Positions 1-5,067 are shown, numbered from the stretch's first letter. The stretch is 5,415 nucleotides of DNA from Candidatus Kaiserbacteria bacterium RIFCSPHIGHO2_12_FULL_56_13 (GCA_001781625.1 MFLS01000032.1:1-5415); one strand, 5' to 3'. Made by a program: numbers and translations. The notes: generated by a model from the sequence alone, not told the origin.

Positions 1-950
1 CGCTTGTTCGTCTGCTCCAATTCCCCCGCGAGCTTTTCAATATGCTCGCGCTGGGCTACTTCCCGCTTCACGCTCTTCACAAGGATGTAGCCGAGCGCAC
101 ACACGAGGACGAAGGTGAGCGCGGCGACGACGCGCACGCTCGTTATCTCCTGAAGTGTCACGAGCGAGATGACTGCGATAGCAAGGATGATGACGAGCAT
201 CTGCGCCCCGATGACCTTTGCATTGAAGGCCTTAAATTGCACGATGCTATAGGCAATGAGAGCGGCGAAGACCGGCATACCAAAGAGGCCGTATTGGCTC
301 AAAGTCCAATCGTCGGTAAAGCTCCCCATGATATTTCCCGACGTGAAAGAAAGAAGAAATGTGACAAGCCCAAGACCAAAGAAGAGTGCAACAAGACGCT
401 CTCTTCTTGTGGGAAGTCCAGGTATCTTGCGTGCACCCATAACGGCTATCGCAAGCACGAGGATGGTGTGGACAATATAGGTGTAGTATTTCGCGAGAGG
501 ACCCTCAATCGCTTCACAGGCAGAAAGAGACAAAGCCTCAAGATTAAGCGTAGTCGGCAAGAATACAAGTAAGGGAAGCAAGAGGATGAAGATAAGCACA
601 TTCGTACGGAAACTCGGCCATTGCTTATAGAGGTAGAGATAGAAAAGATAGAATGCGAGCGCGTATGTCAGAGGCTCTATAAGGACCTGGAGCGACCACG
701 AGAACATCACCGTGTCCGGACGGTTTGTCGCCCACAACATAACGTCGAGCATTGCCCAAACGCTAAAGAGAGAGACGAAGAGCAGAATGAGGCGTGGCAC
801 AAAACCTTTCGGATTGTGGGCAAATATGAACAGGCCCATGCCGAGCGCTGAGACCGTGGCGACCCAGTGCGAGTAGTGAATGAGGGCTGGTACGTTGGAA
901 GAGAAGATGAAGAATTCCGACGCTTCCCATGGACAAAGTAATTCAGGCAT
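1..950 (-). CDS. Multi-TM sensor protein, probable histidine kinase N-terminus (partial)
   Basis: Reading frame open from an ATG at 950 leftwards past base 1; 316 codons are visible and the C-terminus is outside the window. The protein is almost entirely hydrophobic helices, roughly at residues 19-44, 53-75, 86-108, 117-134, 155-173, 187-203, 222-240, 250-267 and 273-292. These are followed by a charged, helical linker (from about residue 293, with REVAQREHIEKLAGELEQ) of the kind that leads into a DHp domain. The layout resembles the 7TM-type sensor region of Patescibacteria histidine kinases, which would sense a signal at the membrane and phosphorylate a response regulator. The phospho-acceptor His and ATPase domain are not in view, so the kinase call is inference. 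It starts 8 nt after the stop of a small TM protein gene, so the two are probably co-transcribed. No good SD lies in the gap, so translation may be coupled. Another sensor output domain (for example GGDEF) is possible. Confidence 0.72.
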   Translation of the reverse strand, partial: MPELLCPWEASEFFIFSSNVPALIHYSHWVATVSALGMGLFIFAHNPKGFVPRLILLFVSLFSVWAMLDVMLWATNRPDTVMFSWSLQVLIEPLTYALAFYLFYLYLYKQWPSFRTNVLIFILLLPLLVFLPTTLNLEALSLSACEAIEGPLAKYYTYIVHTILVLAIAVMGARKIPGLPTRRERLVALFFGLGLVTFLLSFTSGNIMGSFTDDWTLSQYGLFGMPVFAALIAYSIVQFKAFNAKVIGAQMLVIILAIAVISLVTLQEITSVRVVAALTFVLVCALGYILVKSVKREVAQREHIEKLAGELEQTNK

Positions 951-958
951 ACAGCGTA

Positions 959-1099
959 CTAGAGAGAATCCTCTTCCTCTTCAAGATCGTTCAATATGAC
1001 AAAATCCTGCTTTACCATTGTAGTCCAGTACGTAATGGCAACACTTGCCAGAACGGCTACTACAAAGAGTACGATTAGATAACGCGAGGAAGTGGTCAT
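959..1099 (-). CDS. Small single-TM protein upstream of the sensor kinase
   Basis: A 46-codon frame from the ATG at 1099 to TAG at 961-959. A short polar N-terminus (MTTSSR) is followed by one hydrophobic helix at about residues 7-25, then a short tail ending in an acidic run (LEEEEDSL). The expected topology is a membrane-anchored peptide with a small acidic tail. An in-frame ATG at 1123 would add eight residues (MPEPSNHS); neither start has a convincing SD, so the start is uncertain. The stop is 8 nt before the kinase start, and a perfect TATAAT lies just upstream at 1148-1143, which makes it the first gene of a two-gene unit. I do not recognise a family. A role as an accessory or regulatory partner of the sensor is suggested only by position. 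The length is short enough that chance is a concern, but the TM profile, spacing and promoter argue for a real gene. Confidence 0.6.
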   Translation of the reverse strand: MTTSSRYLIVLFVVAVLASVAITYWTTMVKQDFVILNDLEEEEDSL

Positions 1100-1133
1100 G
1101 CTGTGGTTGCTGGGTTCAGGCATACATGCTATC

Positions 1134-1139
1134 TATACT
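1134..1139 (+). promoter_or_regulatory. Possible -10 element for the amidinotransferase gene
   Basis: TATACT, a 5/6 match to TATAAT, 61 bp upstream of ATG 1201. The nearest -35-like hexamer, TTGCTG at 1107-1112, is 21 bp away, too far for a standard promoter. It is only 3 bp from the divergent TATAAT, so the two promoters would exclude each other. Confidence 0.3.
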
Positions 1140-1142
1140 TCT

Positions 1143-1148
1143 ATTATA
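1143..1148 (-). promoter_or_regulatory. -10 element for small-TM-protein/kinase unit
   Basis: A perfect TATAAT on the minus strand, 44 nt before ATG 1099 and 20 nt before the alternative ATG 1123. No good -35 hexamer lies 16-18 bp upstream (the sequence there is AGGCGT), so it would need an activator or a TG-type contact; a TG directly abuts the hexamer. Confidence 0.5.
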
Positions 1149-1200
1149 CATAATACACACGACAGACGCCTATTCGGCGAGTTCTGTGGATTACAGACAC

Positions 1201-2340
1201 ATGCCAATTTTAAAGAAGAAAACGTCTCGAAAAGCAAGAGTCGATTCTACCAGAAAAAAGACAGCTTTAGCGGATAATTCCACGGTGTGGTCATGTAATG
1301 AGTGGGACCCGCTTGAGGAGGTCGTTGTCGGGATCGTTGATGGTGCCACCGTCCCCGAGTGGAGCCCTGAAGTCGAGGCGACAACCCCTACACATGCTCA
1401 GGAATTTTTTAAGAAATATGGTGGAAAGAGCTTCCCGAAAAAGATGGTGGAGCAAGCCGCTCGAGCACTCGATAACCTTGTAAAGACGCTCACTGAACTT
1501 GGCATCACCGTTCGCCGACCAAGACCCCTCAATTTCTCAAAAAAGTACGAAACACCGTGGTGGAAGAGCCGTGGCCTCTATGCTGCAATGCCGCGCGACG
1601 TTTATATGGTCGTGGGCGACACGATCATCGAAGCTCCCATGGCTTGGCGTACGCGGTATTACGAGAGTTTCGCATATCGAGAGCTCATTAACGAATATTT
1701 TGCTGCCGGTGCACACTGGCTCGTAGCACCCAAGCCGTCAATGGCGGGTGATTTTTACAATACGTGGTACGACATTCACACGCCAATTCTCTACGATGAA
1801 AAACAGTTTGTCATACGAAATAGCGAGATAGCATTTGACGCGGCAGACTTCACTCGGTGCGGCCGCGATATTTTTGTGCAAAAGAGTAATGTTACCAATA
1901 CGATGGGTATCGAGTGGGTGCGTCGCCACCTGGGGTCCGAATACAATGTGCATGTGGTCGAGTTCGGAGACATGCACCCAATGCACATTGATACGACGAT
2001 TGTCCCGCTTGCGCCAGGCAAACTCCTCATTAATCCAACGTGGGTGAAAGACATCCCTGCTCCACTTAACTCGTGGGATATCCTCGTTGCTCCCGAACCG
2101 GTAAAACCATTCGACTTGGGCCTCTATTTCTCAAGCGACTGGCTCACCATCAACGTGCTCAGTATCGATGAGAAGCGTGTCATCGTAGAAGAGCAGGAGG
2201 CCCCGCTCATCAAGGCCCTCAAGGGCTGGGGTTTTGAACCGATACCAATCCCCTTCAGGGACTTTTACCCCTTTGGCGGCTCAATACACTGTGCGACACT
2301 CGACGTGCGTCGCCGCGGTACGCTACAGTCATATTTTTAA
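1201..2340 (+). CDS. L-arginine:glycine amidinotransferase (AGAT) family protein
   Basis: A 379-aa protein, close to the length of mature vertebrate AGAT, alignable by eye along its whole length from NEWDPLEEVVVG (residues 33-44) to the C-terminal DVRRRGTLQSY. The family moves the amidino group of arginine to an amine through a Cys-amidino intermediate. The triad is present: Asp213 in FDAADF, His262 in PMHID and Cys364 in SIHC. Substrate-binding equivalents Asp133 (MPRD), Asp264, Ser311 and Ser312 are present. The position matching human Arg322, which binds the arginine carboxylate, appears to be Trp281 (NPTW). The frame stays open upstream to 1045, but that extension overlaps the divergent small gene and the promoter region and has no AGAT homology. 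ATG 1201 is preferred, with only a weak GGA upstream; GTG 1186 is an alternative. The Lys/Arg-rich first 20 residues precede the fold. The acceptor amine cannot be told from sequence: glycine, another amino acid or an aminocyclitol are all possible. Confidence 0.93.
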   Translation: MPILKKKTSRKARVDSTRKKTALADNSTVWSCNEWDPLEEVVVGIVDGATVPEWSPEVEATTPTHAQEFFKKYGGKSFPKKMVEQAARALDNLVKTLTELGITVRRPRPLNFSKKYETPWWKSRGLYAAMPRDVYMVVGDTIIEAPMAWRTRYYESFAYRELINEYFAAGAHWLVAPKPSMAGDFYNTWYDIHTPILYDEKQFVIRNSEIAFDAADFTRCGRDIFVQKSNVTNTMGIEWVRRHLGSEYNVHVVEFGDMHPMHIDTTIVPLAPGKLLINPTWVKDIPAPLNSWDILVAPEPVKPFDLGLYFSSDWLTINVLSIDEKRVIVEEQEAPLIKALKGWGFEPIPIPFRDFYPFGGSIHCATLDVRRRGTLQSYF

Positions 2341-2370
2341 ATAATAGCAATAACAGCTAAATCGTTGCCG

Positions 2371-2412
2371 AAAAATAAAAAGAACCGGCGGCGGAGAGTT
2401 TCCGTCGCCGGT
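2371..2412 (-). terminator. Intrinsic terminator of the four-TM membrane protein gene
   Basis: A 12-bp GC-rich stem pairs 2384-2395 with 2401-2412, with one G-T wobble and a 5-nt loop. On the minus strand it is followed by a T-rich tract (TCTTTTTATTTTT, 2383-2371). The first stem base is the last base of the TGA stop. On the plus strand no T tract follows, so it could act only weakly for the convergent amidinotransferase transcript. Confidence 0.88.
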
Positions 2413-2990
2413 CAAAGCCAGCCGGTTACGAGGTCGTACCCTAGCCCGTAGATGATAGTCCAGATATAGGACTGGATAGCCGTGAGGACGAGCAAGATCA
2501 CGACTCCCCGGAAGAAAGAACGAATCTCCTTCCGGAAAAATAAGATCACCTGCTCTGGCCCGCTCCAGAAAACCGCAAAGAGCACGACGCCCACCATAGA
2601 GATGTATCCCGCGATGGGTGAGGCCGAATGTATCCGGTCTGTTGCCCGTCGAAAATCCTTTCCGAGCGTTATGTCATGTCCAGTGGTCTCATGCCAGAGA
2701 ACGAACGCCGCAGCTACGATTATATCGAAAAGCCACAATGCACCGGCAGTCGGCCAGAAAGCGAACCCCTCTTTTTTCATGTGAGCTACGATCGCGGCAC
2801 TGGCAAGGATGGTCCAGTAGTCCAGTATTTTGTAGAGGACTCTGCTTGAGACCTTAGTGGCAACCTTGCCGCCGCTGGTAAGGACGTTGTCGCTCCTGTG
2901 GATGTCAAAGAAAGAAGCGAACACTTCTGTTAGGAAAATACCGATTCGCCGTAACCAGCGAATCGATTGATTCACTGGATGTGGCACCAT
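2412..2990 (-). CDS. Four-TM membrane protein of unknown function
   Basis: A 192-aa protein starting at the ATG at 2990, chosen because a near-perfect SD (AAAGGAGG, 3004-2997) sits 6 nt upstream. An in-frame GTG at 2996 directly abuts the SD and cannot be used. A basic, amphipathic N-terminus of about 50 residues is followed by probable TM helices at about 55-71, 79-99, 125-143 and 160-183. Between helices 2 and 3 is a polar loop with WHETTGHDITLGK (residues 99-111), holding two His, a Glu and an Asp, then an Arg-rich stretch. I recognise no named family, though small proteins with a similar loop seem familiar from Patescibacteria. It has its own promoter (3110-3082), a structured leader and a terminator beginning at its stop codon, so it is monocistronic. 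It is convergent with the amidinotransferase gene, leaving a 71-bp gap. No function can be assigned. Confidence 0.85.
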   Translation of the reverse strand: MVPHPVNQSIRWLRRIGIFLTEVFASFFDIHRSDNVLTSGGKVATKVSSRVLYKILDYWTILASAAIVAHMKKEGFAFWPTAGALWLFDIIVAAAFVLWHETTGHDITLGKDFRRATDRIHSASPIAGYISMVGVVLFAVFWSGPEQVILFFRKEIRSFFRGVVILLVLTAIQSYIWTIIYGLGYDLVTGWL

Positions 2991-2996
2991 CGGCAC

Positions 2997-3004
2997 CCTC
3001 CTTT
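2997..3004 (-). promoter_or_regulatory. Shine-Dalgarno site fixing the start of the membrane protein
   Basis: AAAGGAGG on the minus strand, a near-complete anti-SD complement, ends 6 nt before ATG 2990 and directly abuts an in-frame GTG at 2996. It therefore selects the ATG. Confidence 0.85.
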
Positions 3005-3031
3005 GTTAGAGTTGAAGGTTCAAAACAGCCA

Positions 3032-3062
3032 GTCCGCCTCCGCCAGTTGGCGGATCGCGGAC
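3032..3062 (-). repeat. Hairpin-forming palindrome in the membrane protein leader
   Basis: Bases 3032-3037 pair with 3057-3062 (GTCCGC/GCGGAC), and 3039-3044 pair with 3049-3054 (TCCGCC/GGCGGA) around an AGTT loop, with a small 1x2 internal loop. The hairpin sits in the 5' leader between the predicted start point (about 3075) and the SD at 3004-2997, about 28 nt before the SD. There is no T tract, so it is not a simple terminator. TCCGCCA..TGGCGGA palindromes are familiar to me as dispersed repeats in some Patescibacteria genomes; this is unverified here. Confidence 0.7.
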
Positions 3063-3081
3063 GGGCTATCTACCTATCTAT

Positions 3082-3110
3082 ACTATATCACATCTCCTCC
3101 AAAAACACAA
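3082..3110 (-). promoter_or_regulatory. Sigma70-like promoter of the four-TM membrane protein gene
   Basis: Minus-strand TTGTGT (3110-3105), a 17-bp spacer, and TATAGT (3087-3082). The predicted start is near 3075, giving a leader of about 85 nt. The -35 hexamer is made from the foot of the preceding terminator stem and part of its T tract. Confidence 0.7.
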
Positions 3111-3137
3111 GCCCCCACACTGAAGTGCGAGGGCTTG
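3101..3137 (-). terminator. Intrinsic terminator of the 188-aa hypothetical gene
   Basis: A 13-bp stem (3137-3125 with 3120-3108, including two G-T wobbles) closes a TTCA loop and is followed on the minus strand by TGTTTTT (3107-3101). It begins four bases after the stop codon of the gene ending at 3141. Confidence 0.87.
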
Positions 3138-3140
3138 AAA

Positions 3141-3707
3141 TCAGCGCGAGACAATCAGAGAGTCGGCAGGCCAAGCTTCCTTGCTCATACGCGGATAGGC
3201 TTCTACCCGCCAATATTCGCCAAAGCCGTACCAATATGCGCGTATGGCCCAGAGTTGACCTTGAATATCCCGAATATAAGATACGTTCGTTGTCTCATTG
3301 TTTGTAGCAAGAGTTCCCACCTCTCCCTTAGGCTGTTTTTTAAACGCAGCCCAGAGATCGGCAAGATGGATTTCGTGCGTTTGACCGAGCGCGTGGATAA
3401 TCGGCCCATTCGTCGATGGCTTCTGGAGCAGGAATGTCCTCATTTCTCCAGGCGGGATGTCTTTTTCTATCTTTCCCGGCGGAATATTTTTCTTTGGTTT
3501 GCCGTACGAATTCTTTTCTTCGACCTCTTTCAAGAAGATCTCCCTGAATACGCCCGAGGTGAAGGTAATCTGCACGTTGTCCTTTCTCCAATCGACATTG
3601 AAATGCTCCGAGGCAACAAAACATTCGCTGCCAGGAAGAGGAGACGAGGCGAGGAAGTGCAAAAGCCTTTCCGACTCATCCGGTTCACCTACAACACTGA
3701 GTGGCAT
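3141..3707 (-). CDS. Hypothetical protein with aromatic-rich C-terminal module
   Basis: A 188-aa protein starting at the ATG at 3707, with SD AAGGAG (3720-3715) at a 7-nt spacing. There is no signal peptide or TM segment, so it is probably cytoplasmic. A short imperfect repeat, IPPGKIEK then IPPGEM, lies at residues 75-89 and joins an N-terminal half to a C-terminal half. The last 50 residues (about 139-188) are rich in Trp and Tyr: a YIRD..G segment, then WAIRAYW, YWRVEAY and a terminal SLIVSR. This resembles, from memory, a C-terminal beta-rich module repeated in many Patescibacteria orphan proteins (pattern YxRDxxG...W...A...SR); I could not verify that. It has its own strong promoter (3777-3749) and a terminator four bases beyond its stop, so it is a single-gene unit. 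Function unknown. Confidence 0.82.
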   Translation of the reverse strand: MPLSVVGEPDESERLLHFLASSPLPGSECFVASEHFNVDWRKDNVQITFTSGVFREIFLKEVEEKNSYGKPKKNIPPGKIEKDIPPGEMRTFLLQKPSTNGPIIHALGQTHEIHLADLWAAFKKQPKGEVGTLATNNETTNVSYIRDIQGQLWAIRAYWYGFGEYWRVEAYPRMSKEAWPADSLIVSR

Positions 3708-3748
3708 GAGCGTTCTCCTTCTTGGGTTTCTAGGTTCTGTCTTTCTGC

Positions 3749-3777
3749 ATTATATATCAAATCTGTCCGTATAACAA
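3749..3777 (-). promoter_or_regulatory. Sigma70-like promoter of the 188-aa hypothetical gene
   Basis: Minus-strand TTGTTA (3777-3772), a 17-bp spacer and a perfect TATAAT (3754-3749). The predicted start is near 3742, giving a leader of about 35 nt with SD AAGGAG at 3720-3715. The -35 begins only 3 bp beyond the T tract of the upstream terminator. Confidence 0.8.
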
Positions 3778-3780
3778 GCT

Positions 3781-3815
3781 AAAAAGAAACGGGCCTTCCG
3801 TGAAGGAGGGCCCGT
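3781..3815 (-). terminator. Intrinsic terminator of the CM-like/methyltransferase gene
   Basis: An 11-bp stem pairs 3815-3805 with 3799-3789, with one G-T wobble and a 5-nt loop. It is followed on the minus strand by TTTCTTTTT (3789-3781). It lies 19 bp past the TAA stop at 3835. Confidence 0.9.
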
Positions 3816-3834
3816 CTAACTCTTGATTTCTGAA

Positions 3835-4968
3835 TTATTTCTTCTCGCCCGTCGCGATGATGTAGGCCCCGAGATTTGAGTTGATGAGAGAGCGATCAAT
3901 AGAAGCGATCGTCTTTTGCGCGTCCCGCTGCCCCTTGAATAGAACACCAGGAAGAATCATGCTCATTGCCGGGTACGTAATCGTCTCGACGTTGTGCGCG
4001 ACAGAAACGAGTGCCCTGACTTCGTCGACGGTATGCAGTTTCGCATAAATCGGCATCTTCTTCTGCTTGTCTTTCGGATCGTAGACCTCAAGACAGTGGT
4101 GGTAGATGTTGAAGGTCGCTGTGAGACCGGCAGACCAAGGAATAAACTCCCAGCGGTAGATAGGCGCTTCCCGGTTGTAGAAGGAGAGGAAGAATTTCCC
4201 GCCGGGTTTGAGTACGCGCAGAATCTCTTTGATCACCCCCTCGATATCGCGCACGTCGCTCGCGGTACCAAGGTTCATCACGACCAGAGAGGCCGTGTTG
4301 TCGGAGAGGTCGAGACCCTTTTCGATGTCCACACGCCGGAAGATCGCCTTGTCCTCCGCCTTCATCCGCGCCCGTTCGATCATGTGGGCGCTGATGTCAT
4401 ATCCGATTGTCGAAGTAAACCGATCACAAAACGCAAGTGCGACCTTACCAGTAGCACAGCCGAGATCGACCAGAACTTCTCTGTGCGGAAGATTTGAGAT
4501 CTCCCGGCCAAGAAGCTGGAGTTCGAAACGCTTATATTCTCGCGTCCCGAAGTGGCCTTTGTCGTAGTTGCGATCGTAGGATCCCGCCCAATGCTCGGTG
4601 AGGCTACGGAGGTTCCGTTTCTGAACCTCGTATTCCTCTCCATCGGTCTCTGGGCTTTCAGCCCTGTTTTGAGACTCCTTGTAAATCAACTGGACATGGC
4701 AGGACTCGTTGATGACGAGGTGCTCGAACGCGGCTGCACAGTGCCGACTAAGCCCGTTTTGTCTTGCCCACCGTACGGCCGCGGCAATGCGCTTGGTCTC
4801 GACTTCAGGACGGATGAGGACTTCTTGACCCGCAAGCTTGGCTTCTGCGATCTTCCGTTCCACCACCTGCACAGCAAGATCCATCCGCCGTTTGACGACG
4901 TCCAGCAGAAGCTCATCGGTCTGAGCCAAACGTTTTGCGAGTGTTTCAAGCGGTATGGTCTGATCCAT
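3835..4968 (-). CDS. AroQ-type chorismate-mutase-like domain fused to class I SAM methyltransferase
   Basis: A 377-aa protein. ATG 4968 is preferred over GTG 4971 because the SD AAGGGAG (4982-4976) is 7 nt from the ATG. Residues 4-97 form an all-helical AroQ/CM_2-like domain matching E. coli chorismate mutase in register: Arg28, Lys39, Glu57 (E52), Ser89 (S84) and Gln93 (Q88) are kept, whereas positions R11, D48 and R51 read Ala11, Arg53 and Val56. An acidic linker (about 98-115) leads to a Rossmann methyltransferase: motif I VDLGCATG (167-174), acidic ribose ligand Asp191 in GYDIS, VDI at 213-215, MNLGTASD after strand 4, and LKPGG (253-257) before strand 5. The methyl acceptor is not evident; the C-terminal region (about 265-340) is rich in Tyr, Trp and His and could form the acceptor pocket. 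The gene has its own promoter and terminator. Chorismate mutase activity is doubtful given the missing residues; a dimerisation or aromatic-ligand sensing role is an alternative. Confidence 0.85.
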   Translation of the reverse strand: MDQTIPLETLAKRLAQTDELLLDVVKRRMDLAVQVVERKIAEAKLAGQEVLIRPEVETKRIAAAVRWARQNGLSRHCAAAFEHLVINESCHVQLIYKESQNRAESPETDGEEYEVQKRNLRSLTEHWAGSYDRNYDKGHFGTREYKRFELQLLGREISNLPHREVLVDLGCATGKVALAFCDRFTSTIGYDISAHMIERARMKAEDKAIFRRVDIEKGLDLSDNTASLVVMNLGTASDVRDIEGVIKEILRVLKPGGKFFLSFYNREAPIYRWEFIPWSAGLTATFNIYHHCLEVYDPKDKQKKMPIYAKLHTVDEVRALVSVAHNVETITYPAMSMILPGVLFKGQRDAQKTIASIDRSLINSNLGAYIIATGEKK

Positions 4969-4975
4969 CACACTA

Positions 4976-4982
4976 CTCCCTT
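4976..4982 (-). promoter_or_regulatory. Shine-Dalgarno site fixing the methyltransferase fusion start
   Basis: AAGGGAG on the minus strand is 7 nt before ATG 4968 and only 4 nt before the adjacent GTG 4971, which favours the ATG. Confidence 0.7.
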
Positions 4983-5007
4983 AAATGTACGTGGGGTTGC
5001 TGGAGAC

Positions 5008-5036
5008 ACTGTAGAAGTATTCTATAATTAAGTCAA
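5008..5036 (-). promoter_or_regulatory. Sigma70-like promoter of the CM-like/methyltransferase gene
   Basis: Minus-strand TTGACT (5036-5031), a 17-bp spacer and TACAGT (5013-5008). The start would be near 5001, leaving a leader of about 33 nt that carries the SD at 4982-4976. Confidence 0.72.
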
Positions 5037-5038
5037 GG

Positions 5039-5067
5039 TTGACAGTCGTGTTCAGCGAGCGCAGTAT
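5039..5067 (+). promoter_or_regulatory. Probable trpS promoter
   Basis: A perfect TTGACA at 5039-5044 is followed after 17 bp by CAGTAT (5062-5067), a weak 3/6 match to the -10 consensus; TATCCC at 5065-5070 is an alternative with a longer spacer. A separate TATAAT at 5023-5028 has no good -35 (CTGGAG at 17 bp). The leader would be only about 30 nt, and I see no T-box or terminator-like fold in it. Confidence 0.5.

Noticed and set aside
42..572. 176-codon plus-strand open frame
   Set aside because: It is antisense to the multi-TM sensor gene; its composition (His, Lys, Arg, Asp and Glu rich) is the usual mirror of hydrophobic codons, and there is no SD or family match.
1045..1200. N-terminal extension of the amidinotransferase with a hydrophobic stretch that could pass for a signal anchor
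   Set aside because: It overlaps the divergent small gene and the AT-rich promoter region, and AGAT homology starts only after 1201; the hydrophobic residues come from the TA-rich promoter DNA.
2967..3782. 271-codon plus-strand open frame
   Set aside because: It runs antisense through the 188-aa gene and across two terminators and promoters on the minus strand, which all have coherent signals; its protein looks like no family.
3994..5031. Two long plus-strand open frames (167 and 159 codons)
   Set aside because: They are antisense to the methyltransferase fusion, whose motifs and SD are clear; they are typical shadows in GC-rich coding DNA.
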